Source: Triglochin maritima (lineage: Eukaryota; Streptophyta; Magnoliopsida; Alismatales; Juncaginaceae). Taken from it: a DNA stretch of 64,000 nucleotides. Below are positions 10,683 through 23,200 of the stretch, one piece after another. Both the position numbers and the translations under genes were made by a program. How positions within the stretch are numbered: position 1 is the stretch's first letter; every line of letters begins with the position of its first letter. The notes beneath the pieces are model-generated. The model had not been told where the DNA came from. It made no database searches and saw nothing but the letters and a program-made list of their open reading frames with translations. The DNA lies in assembly GCA_963682175.1 (NCBI GenBank), contig OY821777.1:13970001-14034000 (forward strand), given 5' to 3'.

Positions 10683-12164
10683 ACGGACGCGCGCGTCACG
10701 GACGCGCCTTACGTGGATCTGTACAACTCAGATATTTTTCTTTGAGTCAGCGTCCAGTCAGCGAAATTTCTCTTCGTGCGTTTTGGTCTTTTTAAAAAAC
10801 GCCGGTTCTTTAAGTTGAACGATTCATTTCCCAATACACAGATAAGACAGTGTGCAGAACCTAGGACATCGTGCAGTCTCATTATTCGTGCAGAGCCCAC
10901 ACTTATCATAATAAAATATTTGTTTTTAAGTTTTACGTTAGATCAACTTAATTTGTCTAGCTTACTTTATGTGTGTGTGCAGTTTACATTATGTGTTTGT
11001 CCTGTTTGCGTTATGTGTATGTCCAGAATAAGTGTATATTGCTGTCCGGAATAAGTGTATTTGTTGTCCGGACTAAGTGTATTTGTTGTCCGGTTTAAGA
11101 ATAAAGTGTGTCCAGAAACGGAACATAAAGTTTGTCCGGAATAAGTTGATTTGTTGTCCGGAATAAGTGTATTTGCTGTCCGGAATAAGTGTATTTGCAG
11201 TCCGGAATAAGTGTAGTTGTCCAGAATAAGAAGAAAGTGTGTCCAGAAACGGAACAGAAAGTTTGTCCGGAATAAGTGTATTTGCTGTCCGGAATAAGTG
11301 TATTTGTTGTCCGGACTAAGTGTATTTGTTGTCCGGTTTAAGAATAAAGTGTGTCCAGAAACGGAACATAAAGTTTGTCCAGAATAAGTTGATTTGTTGT
11401 CCGGAATAAGTGTATTTGATGTCTGGAATAAGTGTATTTGCAGTCCAAAATAAGTGTAGTTGTCCAGAATAAGAAGAAAGTGTGTCCAGAAACGGAACAG
11501 AAAGTTTGTCCGGAATAAGTGTATTTGCTGTCCGGAATAAGTGTATTTGTTGTCCGGAATAAGTGTATTTGTTGTCCGGTTTAAGAATAAAGTGTGTCCA
11601 GAAACAGAACATAAAGTTTGTCCGGAATAAGTGGATTTGCTGTCCGGAATAAGTGTATTTGCTGTCCGGAATCGGAATAAGTGTATTTGCAGTCCGGAAT
11701 AAGTGTATTTGCAGTCCGGAATAATATATGGCTTCATTATTGTCGGAATAAACGAATCAATATATGGAATGCAATAATAGGATGTCAAAACACACAAGAA
11801 TTACGTTTAGGAAAAAAACAGGGAAGAACATTCACGATGCTAACGCTAACAAGAACATCGGGAAGTCTTCGCACCGTCCCATTCACGCTGCTTACGTTGT
11901 GAAGAATCCTGGGAGTCGGCATCAGACGCTTCTTCGACATAATATCTTGCTAGAAATGGTGATTTATTCTGGAGAGAAAGAATGAAGAAGAAAGAAATAG
12001 TGTCATCATATTTGTATTTGGGTGGAGAGAGAGAGAACGTGCTGAGTTGAAACGCATTTAATGTGATTTGAGTGGACATCAGGAAGAAAAAACAAAAAAA
12101 CATTCATGCTTTGGCCACGTAAGGACTGACATGGATATCCATGTAGAGCGCGTCCGTGACGCCC
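10683..12164. mobile_element. small non-autonomous MULE with internal array
   Basis: The left end at 10683-10720 (CGCGCGTCACGGACGCGCCTTACGTGG) matches, inverted, the right end at 12114-12164 (GCCACGTAAGG ... AGCGCGTCCGTGACGCCC). The left end also matches the start of the large KI-type MULE at 36611-36670, including the shared downstream word CCAGTCAGC. On the minus strand near 11955 there is an ATG (MSKKRLMPTPRILHN) followed by a GTAAGC donor, which may be a leftover first exon. The rest is the 22-bp tandem array. No transposase is present. Confidence 0.55.
10980..11725. repeat. 22-bp minisatellite with about 242-bp higher-order repeat
   Basis: The basic unit is GGAATAAGTGTATTTGYTGTCC. A variant module (GTTTAAGAATAAAGTGTGTCC plus GAAACGGAACATAAAG) recurs near 11092, 11336 and 11578, giving a period of about 242-244 bp. 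A second variant (AATAAGAAGAAAGTGTGTCC) recurs near 11225 and 11465. The array creates a 276-residue minus-strand reading frame of Tyr/Ser/Gly/Leu repeats that has no independent support as a protein. Confidence 0.85.
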
Positions 12165-13137
12165 TAAGTTCAACAAACATTTCCCTTCTTCAAATGTTTT
12201 CTTTATATCCCCTTTTTAGAATGCCATTTAACTTTTTATCTTGCACACTTAATAAAATGATTCCTTCTTTTTGTCCTATTTCTCTCACTTCTCTCTTACT
12301 TTCTTGGAGGATTCACGTTGACTTTTTTTGTGTGTTGTGATTCGTCGTGAGTCTCGTGACTATAAAGACAAGAAATCTCGTAACTGAACAAACTCTGTTG
12401 ATATTAAAAGACATATCTTCTTTGCATCTAAACAAAATTTAAACATCAAAATGATTCTCCATTACTAATTCCTTAGTATTCCAAGCATGTTTAATGTTGT
12501 AATGATTCCCTTCTCAAATAATGCCCTTCCCATAAGAATGCTGATACATGGACGTCACGCGTCCGTGATGACTCCCGTTACCATCCACGTCATCGTTTGT
12601 GTTTTTTATTTTATTGTTTAAAAATACAGTTGCATGACGGTTCAAATTCTCAGGATTACCACAAAACATGGTAATCTTGATTCTTGCATCATCTAAAAAA
12701 GCTACATTTTAAATGGAAAGAATGGAAAAGTGAACTTTCATATGCCCTATTCAACTTTCGTATTATTCAATTTATTGAATATGTGTCTTGCGCGGGACAG
12801 ACGTGTCCCGCGAGGGACAGATGTGTCATGCGTAGAATAGACGTGTTCCGTGAGGGACATATGTGTATCACTCTAACTATAACTCGTGTTAACTAGTGTC
12901 CTCAACGTCTAGAACGTCCTATAACTCGTGTTAACTAGAGTCCCTAAATCATTTTCCTTCCCAAGGACACTCATAGATTCTAATAACTACGGTCGGGTAA
13001 ACAAAACGTGCATTTTACGTTGTTTAATTTATGATCAATACAGTTAATGACATCATCAGTTATATTTGTAATAAAAAGGTAAAGAATTTAAATTCGAACC
13101 TCCAAAGCCCACTCGGACTAAACTCAATGTCACACTA
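12165..13137. other. intergenic, no gene seen
   Basis: This is AT-rich DNA. At 12550-12600 there is another fragment resembling the MULE termini (GGACGTCACGCGTCCGTGATG ... CCACGTCATCG). At 12785-12860 several GTGTCCCGCGAGGGACA-type short inverted words occur. Nothing else is recognised. Confidence 0.3.
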
Positions 13138-13165
13138 ATATAATATAATATAATATAATATAATA

Positions 13166-13369
13166 GGGTCAAGCTCTAGTGAGCCCAGAGCTCATCAAAT
13201 TTAGTTTAAGCCCCCTACAATCTCACCATTGGATCTTATTTATAGTTAATCTCACCATTCATTAGCATAACATTTTTTCTTAATCTAACTTACAATTTGA
13301 AATGAGTGGTGAATATTGTGGGGGCTTAATTTAGAAAAATTAAGTCCCGAGTTCACTAGAGAATTCCCG
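13166..13369 (+). mobile_element. 204-bp MITE (copy 1) with 10-bp target duplication
   Basis: The inverted ends are GGGTCAAGCTCTAGTGAGCC on the left and GTTCACTAGAGAATTCCCG on the right. The flanks 13156-13165 and 13370-13379 are both TAATATAATA, a perfect 10-bp duplication, although this lies in a TAATA-type microsatellite. A second copy in reverse orientation is at 34023-34227. A 10-bp duplication suggests a Mutator-type MITE. Confidence 0.8.
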
Positions 13370-13379
13370 TAATATAATA

Positions 13380-15435
13380 TAATATAATCCAAACTAACCT
13401 AAAAATTTTCCATCAAAAAAACCCTTCAAAATTAAAAAACTTTATATCTTCCGAAAACGCGATTTGCTCACAAGTCACAATCATTCCTTCTCTTCCCAGA
13501 GGTCCCGTAAAACTTTTCCTTTTTACTTTTCCCCCATACTTTATTTTCTTGTCTGCAAAATTATGATGAAATGTAGTTTTCTTTCCTTGCTCTGTTGCTG
13601 CTTATTAATGTTGTCCTTTTCCGTTCTTGATGTTTGCGTTTTTTAGGCTAAAAATTCCATCTATTGGTAGTTTTTTTATGTGATGGTGGCATGTAGATGG
13701 TTTTGCAAAAATGTGGTTGAAATGTTTCTGGGTTTTGGTTTGTTAGTGGTGTTTTCATGGTTTTGTACTTTTCTGGGGTGTTTAAGGGGAAGTAGTTCTT
13801 GTGGGGATATCGTCTTTGGGCTTTTTTCTTTCTTTTTTTCTTTGTGGGGTAAATGAAATTTGTTTTGTGATACCTCTGGTTTGTTTCCCCACAAGTTGTG
13901 TTTCTTTCTTTTTTATAAATCTTTTTATGTTTGTTTAGGGAAAGAGAGTTGTTGTTTGAGTACGTTTTCGGTTAGTTCAGCGGTACACAAGGTGTTTCTT
14001 GCTATAAAGCTCACAATCTTGACACCTGAAGAGACAATTTACTTGGGTTTTTTTCTTTGGAAGATGCAATTGCGTTTGACGTGACTCGGATGGTTTTGTT
14101 TACATCTAGTTATGTTATTTTGCAAATGCAATTGATATAGGTGTTTGAGGCTCTTTGTTGGGTACGTATGAAGCATTATAGAGGAGATGCTGTAATATGC
14201 CTAACAATAGGTGTCACATCTCCTTTCTCTTGAAACACTAGTGTAGTTTAAGAAAAGAAACCCAACAAGATAGATAGCTAATTAGTCTATTTGATGTTAG
14301 CATTAATTACCCATGTGTTCTCTAATACCTAAGCATATTTTTAACAGGCAATATTGTTCTAAATGTGGTTGAACTGAGATTTTGTGCTCTGGGTTTTCGC
14401 ATATGCTGCCAAAGTGCAGCTCTTGCTGATGTAATATGGATCTTTTCTTATGATTCTTTTACTTGCCAATGTTTTTAAAGACAACGGGTTCTTGTGTTAG
14501 TATTGACTAAACAATTTTATATGTGCCTTTCTGTTGGTACCTTTTTTCGCTTATATAATTTTGCAAAATTTAGGTGTTTTACCAGGGTAGTAGTGGTTCG
14601 AGGCTCTGCTGATGCTCCCTAAGTGTTTCTCCAATTAAGATATTTTATTTCATCAATGCTTTATAAGTTTTGGCTTACTGTTAACAATGCTACTTTCTTG
14701 TTGCTAACAGTTCGGATTGTTCTTTAGTTCTTGATGTGCTTCTTTTACTTGTTTATTGTTTTAGGAATAAGTGCTTGTGTTTTGAAATTTGAATCACTTA
14801 AAAGTGATTTTGCTGGCATATATTCACTCTCTGCTGTAGCATATAAGCATATTAACTTCCAAATTTTAAGTTTTTTTTGGATTTGTTTTTCTTTAATTTC
14901 TTGTGATTCTTGCTTGTTTTGGTACCATTATTGTTTCATGTGTTGCTGAAATGAGCATTTGTGTGGTTTTGGCTTTCTGTCCATGTTCACCTCTTGCTGT
15001 AAATGATTATGGATTAATGGTTGCTTGGCAGTGCTTGTTTTTTACGACAACTGAAATGAAAATTGAATGTTAACAATGTTAGAGAGAATGTGGTTTTGTC
15101 TTTCACAAGTGCTGGTACAAAGAGTTCACTAAAGAAAAGAGGATATATCTTTCTTATGATAACAAAAACATTATTAAGGCACTGAGAATTTTTTTAACTG
15201 GTATAACCTAATTCTTTGGAGTTTCAGCTATCATATTTTATGAAAGATGCTTTTGTTTGTCTTTATGGGAAACATAAGCGCTACTCTATTACTGTACTAT
15301 TACATCTGGATTTAAGCACAGCTAGAATTGGCAAAAACTAGTTACTTACAATAAACTGTTAGTATTTCTCTTTTTAGTTTTTAAAATTAGTTCCATTATG
15401 CCTGACTGATAAAATTGCTATTTTTTTCTTATTAG
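13380..15435 (+). promoter_or_regulatory. promoter, 5' leader and leader intron region of the MOM1-like gene
   Basis: There is no coding sequence. The stretch is T-rich, and the acceptor TTTCTTATTAG at 15435 lies just before the ATG-containing exon, so at least one upstream non-coding exon is implied, probably starting around 13450-13560. I cannot place the transcription start or the leader donor. Alternatively, a longer coding 5' end could lie outside what I can recognise. Confidence 0.35.
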
Positions 15436-15445
15436 AAAAATCGTC

Positions 15446-18400
15446 ATGTCAAATGCTGAAATAGGTTCTGAAAGTGATTTTGATTTAGAAGAGCTTGAAG
15501 AAGGCGAGATAAGAGAGATCAATATTGGTTTGAATTCTCATGGAGGACAAAGGATGGCAAATCTGGATGAAGAGCTTCCCATGGGAATCACTTCTATGCG
15601 ACTCCCTGGGGATGACGAATCATCAAACAATGAAATTATGGTGAAACAAATATGTTCAACCCGAATGAAAGATCTTATCCAAATGCAGTCGACTCAACTT
15701 CAGGAGTTCAAAAGTTTAATGAAATCAGAAAAGTTGAAGATGGAAAATTCTAATCGAAGTCATCGTGATCCTAATACAGATATACATGATAGAGATTCCT
15801 CCGAGAGATTGAATGCATTTGAAAAATACTTCTGGTGTCAGCGGAAAAAACTTGTAGTTACGCAGATAGATGCTAGAAACAAGGAGAAACTATTAAAGGA
15901 CAAATGGTTGGAGGATGTTTGTAAGGGAAAACTAGAGACATCCTTTGATGTTCCTTTGCCAAGTGCTGCATTTGAACCAGAACCATTCATAGAAGCCCGT
16001 TGTAGGAGTGAAACATGTTGTTCAGATCAGCAAAATAGCAGAGATAGTTTGTTACCAAACGAGGCTTGTAAGAGTGCTCCAGATCAAGAGACTTTGGGAG
16101 TTGAGGCTTCTGCTGCTGCTGAAAACATGGTTGTTGAGGAAGGCAACACTATCGTTATTGATAGTGATCTTGAAAATGGTGCTGCTGCTGAACCTGAAAC
16201 GAACTGCCAATCTGGTACTGTAGATGATCATACATTACCCTCTCCAGTGTTGCCAGCATCTCCAGAGGTAGTAGCATGCAGAACTTACGACTTCAACGAC
16301 CCTTTGGTTACGCATCAGGTTTAGTTTACTATCTTCTTCTTTCATAATTGATGGTTGCAGTTTGAGATATGCTTTTGATACACATCTTCTGGTATTGTTA
16401 AGTAGTCATACTAAAATCCAAATGTTTTTCCTTCAAAGTTACTGGACAAAAGGATTGCCAATTCTTCGGAAAGCCAAAGTAGTATTTATATTTAGTTGGT
16501 TTATTATGTAAAACAATAGAAGAGAATCACAATACCACTGTGATGTCGTGATTTTATTCCTGAGAATTGTTCTGTACCCCTCCTGAAGAAACAGAGGTCT
16601 CCATTCGTTTTTTTTTGGGGTGGGGGGGTTAAAATTTGACACAACCGATCAAGGGCTGCCATTGTGACATTTTATCTTTCATTTAACTCTACTTCTTCTT
16701 TTAGAAGTCTTGTGTGGCTATTGAAGAAATCCTAACATGTCTGTTATCATGCAGAATGGCAACTCGGAAGGGCTTATTGCAGAACCCACAACAATCCAAT
16801 CGGAGCCTTATGATTTCAACAATGGGCCAAGCTCATGTTTGGCACAACCTTTTAACATAACTGCACCACTAACTTCTCAAGAGGATTCCACAGATCCTGT
16901 CGAAGATGAAATAAGAAGAATACATGAAGCAGAAGATATGATTGTTAAATTGCATGATAAGATGGTTGGCATCTCATACAGTTCCTCGTAGTTATTTTCT
17001 GCAGAATAATATCTCTATGTGCTTATTTTGCTTAGTTTGGCAGAAAGCAATTCTAGACTCTTCATTGCGACTGGAGAAAGAGAAGTTGATGAGGAAGTAC
17101 GATAAGTTTCTTGGGGATACTACTGCAGAGTTTGTGGAGAAGAGATGGTGTCTTGAACTTGCTTACTACAATGTTTACCGAGCCAAGGTTTTAGCAGAAA
17201 ATTTCAGTTACGCTACTATGTATCCCACGTCAAATGCGCAACCAGCAGAAGTAGCCGCCGCCGCCCAACAACTACAAGGTACAAATGGGAAGCTCCATGT
17301 CTACCCAAAGTTTTTTCTACATCCAGTATGTCATCGAAACATAGGGTACAAACAACACTTACTGTCCATTGCCCGTTATGGGGACACTTTCTGGAGATTG
17401 TTTAAGTGATTAGTAGGATTAGTTTTAAGCAAGAGCCCAAGGATAAAGAGGTTAGATATGCTACTATGGTCTTGAATTGTACTTCGCCAGTATTTCACTC
17501 ACTAGTTGATACATTACCATGTGTAAAAAGTAGTTATTCTTAAAATATCGCAAGTAAATACATAGGTTGTCTATCACGTGTGAGATGAAACTAGTTTGGT
17601 ATGGTTTGAACTTTGAAGACATGCTAATAGTTCTAACTGAAAGGGATAAAAATGTCGCGATGAGCACCATTTTTGCTAAATTACCAAACTACTTTCAAAA
17701 TAAGTCTTGTTATTTGAACCACTTAGGGTGCATTTAGATGGCATAGTTAACTTTAAGATGTACTTCAACTCAGGTTTCATGAGTATGTTTTTTTCAAAAT
17801 GACTAGTTTGGTTGACCTTCCCTTGAGAATCCGCAAATCCTTACACATAAACGGTGTCAATAACAAAATTTGAAAATCTACATGATCTTATGTAAACTTT
17901 AACCTTTCAAATTATTGCAAAATGCTAATTTTCCACTCCAATTATGATCCTATTTAAACATCTTTACACACTTTTGCAGTCATTATCCTAAACTTCATGC
18001 GATTGGAATAGTGGAATAAATATTAACAGGATTGTAAATTTCACCACTTGAAAGGTATTTAGACGCACACATAATCTTGCTTGAAGAGAACTTGCAAATT
18101 GCTCTGGCCACATTTGCCTAAGATTTGCAGGAAGAGGTTTGCTCTCTTTTTACCTATTTGTAGACCTTTTTTCCTTTCTTAAATCCAAAAGAGACCAACA
18201 GTTTTTCAATTTGGGCGTCCTGCAACTTGTTTTAGCAAATATTACATGACTTGAAACATTTACAGTTGAAGGTTTGATATGTCTTTTTCACCTCAATTCT
18301 TCTTTGCGTGCGCTGTAATATTCAGTTCTAAGGTGGGCAGTTTTCTTCTGTTTCAAAAATGCTGATTGATGGGGATAATGTCATGAAAAAAGCAGAGCTT

Positions 18401-19748
18401 CTCTTATATCCTGCTCAGCAAACACTATATTGTATTTATTATATAAAAAAAGAGAGATACAATACCCTTAAAGATGGCAACAGAAATTTAACACCCATTA
18501 ATAATGTGAACTTAAAACATATAGATCGTACTTTATAGCACAAGATAAAGCATGTTATTTCAAAAAATCAAAAAATTTGAATGTCATTCTATATAAGAAG
18601 ATCAAGTGATATCAATTTTTTTTTATAGATATCATGCCTGCGTTGATTTTTTTTTATACTTAACATCTCATATCAAACGATTTTCCAAATGTATGATTTT
18701 CGACATGCATACTTGTATTGTGTATTTGTGTTACAAAACAAAATCTACGCTTTGGATTTTCCATTTAGAGTTTAGATTTAAAGTTATCAATAAGAGTATA
18801 TTGATGTTGGATGTCCATGTGGGTATAAGTTTATCACATTTTCACTGCTTGTGTGTGCTCAGATTTTCGATTATATAACATTTCAAAATTGTATTATATG
18901 GTTGACACCAACTGAATATTTTTCATTTGAAATCTTCTCCAGCTCTTCTCTATGGCGCAGAATCAAACCATGCAATGCCTGTCCTTCCAACTGCACAATC
19001 ACAGTTTACAGCAAGATCGGCATCAGCTCTGGCACCATGGGTTTCTTCTCTATATGATCGATTAGGCATCTCTTTGACCACTCAAGTTCCGAGAAATGTT
19101 GCCACCGTCGGATTTGACTCATCCAATCCTACGACTTATGCACAAATTGTTGGACAAAGGGAAACACCAACTTCCAATGTAAGGCCACCTAACACCAATT
19201 TCAATGGACCATCCACTTGTTTTGGTCGAACCAAGATGCCCATTCCACGTCCAACTTCAGTGTCGCAGTTTGTGCAAGGGCCATTGTCTGGCCATACTCC
19301 AGGAGCAGTTACAGTTCCAACTTCAGAAGCATGGTTCAATGCAAGGCCAACGACTGCTGCAATTCGCACTAAAGTGCCACAGGCTAATCAACAGCGAATA
19401 GCCAGTCAAACACGGAATGCAGTTTCACCTCCCAATTCAGCACCACAGTTCGGACAAACACTGACAGCCAATCAAAATCGAAGTAACACAATAAACACCT
19501 CAGTAACTGCTTATGTACCTGATCTCTATGCCAATTTTTCGTGTACCCAACCTCAGGCAATGGTTGGTGCTCAGCTTCCTGTTTCAACTTTGCACGCAGC
19601 AGAGATGTATCAGGAAGTCCAATTCTCTTCTGGGCGGCCCAACTCTAGAGTGGCACAGCCATCGAGTTCAAATTCTATTCCCGGTTCACGCAGACTCCCA
19701 GCTCCGCATCTACGTGGCTTCAATCTTCCTCCGCCACGGCCCAAATAA
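15446..19748 (+). CDS. MOM1-like C-terminal coiled-coil protein
   Basis: Four exons are assembled: 15446-16318, 16755-16964, 17044-17278 and 18943-19748. All junctions are GT-AG and in frame, giving 707 aa. The N-terminus is acidic (ESDFDLEELEEGEI). Residues about 125-165 are basic and helical (FEKYFWCQRKKLVVTQ). Residues about 340-425 form a coiled coil (LRLEKEKLMRKYDKFLGDT, then YYNVYRAKVLAENF) that strongly recalls the conserved CMM2 coiled coil of the plant silencing factor MOM1. The rest is Ser/Thr/Gln/Pro-rich and ends in RGFNLPPPRPK. MOM1 maintains transcriptional silencing of repeats. Here no ATPase/SNF2 region is found upstream, so this would be a short paralogue. The last intron is 1.66 kb and carries a dispersed repeat, and a small exon could be missed there. 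The family call is by motif memory. Confidence 0.55.
18430..18860. repeat. dispersed repeat in the last intron of the MOM1-like gene
   Basis: The sequence from AATACCCTTAAAGATGGCAACAG through ATATAAGAAGATCAAGTGAT to AAAACAAAATCTACGC and GTTATCAATAAGAG resembles 59715-60090 over its length, with substitutions and gaps. It seems to be an interspersed element without obvious coding capacity. Confidence 0.5.
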
Positions 19749-20257
19749 TCTTTTTCAATCTCGGACCAGTAATTTACTACATCACTGACTGGCTGCAACT
19801 GAACTTCCTGGTACAAAAGAAACCACTGTTAGTTAGGTATAACTGCTAGAATATATTAAGTAGCTTAGAATGTCCTATTATAGTGTTTTGGATTGTATAA
19901 TATAGTGTTTTGGATTGTAACCTCTCTCTGCTGAACCTTGCTTAGCTCTTCGTCTTTGATTTATGCAGTTTGTCTAAGTTGGATGCCTGCAAGTTTTGTA
20001 AAGGTGTATAGTTTCTCTACACTTCTCAAATGAAAAATGAAGCAGTTTAAGTCATTGCTGTTACAACCAAACGTGTCTTTTTTACAATGGATTGGTATTT
20101 CAACAAAACATTTTCCCCACTAGTTTGAACAAATTGTCGAACAAGCTATGCCTACAATCCCATAACAATCCTCAAGGATCAAATGGAAAAATGTTACCCA
20201 CTTGCGAATTTTCATCTATGTTGTGATTTAATTCATTGTTAAGGAAGATCCAGCTGT
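19749..20257. other. 3' regions of two convergent genes
   Basis: About 500 bp lie between the stop of the MOM1-like gene and the stop of NTAQ1. The part to about 20050 is presumably the 3' UTR of the plus-strand gene (AATGAAAAATGAAG near 20033), and the rest belongs to NTAQ1. No other feature is seen. Confidence 0.4.
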
Positions 20258-23200
20258 TCACAAGCGATTCTGAATATGAAAGAAAATGTCCTCCAACTGT
20301 TCTTCACCCACTACAACACCCAAGTCCTTGGAAAACACTTCATCAACTAAATCATCTAAATTTCTGGTGGCATTGGTCCTTTGAACTTGAATGTAGTCAT
20401 TGAGGTTATTAGTTGATCCATCTACAAGCACATATAAGAGGGAGAGCCCTTAATTAGCAAATATGACTATAAAAAGTTGTATCTATCACGAAGAAAATTC
20501 ACAGCATAAGTTCACCTTCAGCAACAATTGGATTGTAAGAAGGTGGTGGGGAAATCCAGTTCCCAAGTGAGTCCCTCATATGACTTCTATCAGATGCGAA
20601 GTGGTGAATCAATTTTGGAGCATGGATAACTCTGAAGAGCCTGCAGATACATAAAGTCAAACAATCTTCATTGTTCCTCGCATATCAGGATATGTACCTA
20701 GAATGTTAAGTAAACAACTCCATATGCAGGTTCAAAAGCAGGCACAAAAGAATGACATCATGTTTGAAAGAAAACAAAGAATCTACAAAAAGATGCTGAA
20801 TAACAACGACGCATGAAGAAAAACAACATGAAATCCTTGTTGCAGGCTGTGATTGTGGAGGAGAAAACTGGAAATCACGTGAAAATCCAACGGGGAACCG
20901 AAGAAATGTCTCGCGGGACAATGGAGTCACCCTAGCTTTTTTAGAAACTTTACAACGAAAGTAAAAATGACAAAAAACGAGTAAAATAAGTGTATCGATC
21001 ACTAAAGACCCGGGAGCGGGGTGCTTGACCAGAGATTAGGTTTGGGGCTTGGTGATCGTGAGCCGAAACTCACAACCTGGCACAACCGGTCCCTTCATTT
21101 GGTTCAAAATGAGTTCACAGGCAAAATATAGATGATTCCGTGATTAAATCCGAGCAAGATAAATGTCTAAATCAAATGTGTGCAATTGGGAAACATGAAT
21201 GATAAACATGAGAGTTTGACTTGAGACGATAGAAGCATCAATAAGCAAGAAAATTAAAGACTAGATGCAACAGACATGAAAGTTGGAGCCATGAACGGGA
21301 TAGGTGCATAGATCAAAATGCAACATCGTGTGAACTTTCTCCTTTCTTTGCATGCCTCCTATGGATCTTTGCTTCCAAGCACAAGTACATAAAAAAAGAG
21401 ATATCATGCTTCTACAGTACATCTAGCATTAAAAGTTGAAGCTAATCCCATCTTGTGATCACACATGCGTTAGTCAAGTGATGTTCATGAGTGGAACACT
21501 TGATTTGGACAACTTTAAGCACGATGAGCATGAAGATTAGAGCTAAAATAGAATAATGCACCTGAGAATGAAATATATGACTTGGAAGAAATGAAACTAA
21601 AGCACATAAGCCATAACCGAATAAATGACAAACATGCTTTAAAAAAAAAAAGAAGAATGACTTTAGAAGATGGAGACGATGGGGATGTCGGCGTCGATTC
21701 TGTCTCCTCGGATTTTCAAGCTTTGCAAGTCATAGATTCAAGTCTCTCTTTTCTTTGTGGCGCATTTAAGCATGTTTGGTGAAGGATGGATCAAATTTAG
21801 CATTAGTTCGAGGTAAATTGTAGAGGATTAGGTCTAGGATGGAACTAGCACAACTTACACTAAATTCTCTCAACCTTATATTTTTCCAAGCTTACCCAAC
21901 AATGAAGACCACTCTATTTATAAAGAGATGATTAGGTTAAGGTTAATTAATCAAGCTTAGGTGTTGTCAAATGAAGGTTAGGATTAAATTAAGCTTATAA
22001 TAATTGGATGCAATGATGATGTCTAGTAATAGAGTTTGACTGTGATTCCTTTCCAACAAATATCTTGTATCAATTGTGTTTATATCCTCACTAATTTTTG
22101 TTACATACCTAAGAATGGTTGTGGTTGTGTTTGTGACTTTGTGTGCAACTTGGGTCGGTTTTGCTCAATAAGGGCTGGGTTGTATATTTAAGAGAGATTA
22201 TAATTGTGACTTGCATTGCTTGAGTACTTCAGGTTGGGAGTGTCGCATGCCGGTGTCTACACAGGCCAGTATTTCAGCGCAAAATTACAAAATTTGACAC
22301 CCAAGGAACTGGTCATGATTTGAACAATAAGCTAAACAATATAGCGACAGCATCGTAGAGCTCAATGATCTCTAAAAACAAACAATTGGAGTGTTACGCC
22401 AACACCCCACATAGTCAAAGTTTCAATATGTCACTAACCAATGGCAAGTGGCAACACAAAGATAATACTTTCTTGAAATTAGAGATAATTTTCATACTTC
22501 AAGCAATCATAAATTCTAAATTAATAACAGTCTTGGCATTTTTACTTTCTGAAATTTAAGACAAATATATCACTAGGATCGATAAGTAACTACTATAAGG
22601 GTGCTCTAGGAATGAGGGTAATGAGAGTAGAAAGATTAAAGATACAAAATTCTAAAATAAAAAAAACAAATCAACCTTTTATCCCTTATTCTTTTCCTTC
22701 ACATTACCTTCATTGCAAGTACACCTTAAGAGAATAATAAATAATAAAGGGTATGCGATAGATAACCATGAATACCTTCTGAATTTGTTGAGTAGTGGTT
22801 CCGATGGCCGGATTGCTTCATCTATGTACTGATTCAGAGGCAATGGAAAAGGAAGGCTGGAGTCCAAGTCCCAAACAAGATGATTGGAATTTCCTTGCAC
22901 ATTGTTGTGTGACTTTTATTATTATATTTGTAACACAATGGAAAAGAAAAAATATTTCAGCCATCCCCTGATTGTTGATGCGAAAATAAATAAAACATGA
23001 ATTGAAATTCTCAAAGAAAACTGGGCATGAGTGAAGATATATACTTTTATGGGATAAGGAGTCACCTGAATGCAGAATACATGATAATCCCATATGACCA
23101 AGCCATCCTCTATTTTGCTTGCTTTCTGCCACCACAAAGGGACCTAAAAACATAACATCAATTCTAGCAGGCTAATTTTTGGAGCTCACCAGTAACATCA

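Noticed and set aside
10967..11797. 276-residue minus-strand open frame, Tyr/Ser/Gly/Leu-rich repeats
   Set aside because: It is generated by the 22-bp tandem array; other frames of the same array are also open and there is no family resemblance.
22818..23153. 111-residue minus-strand frame over NTAQ1 exons 3 and 4
   Set aside because: It reads through an intron in a different frame from the NTAQ1 exons; the spliced model explains the region.
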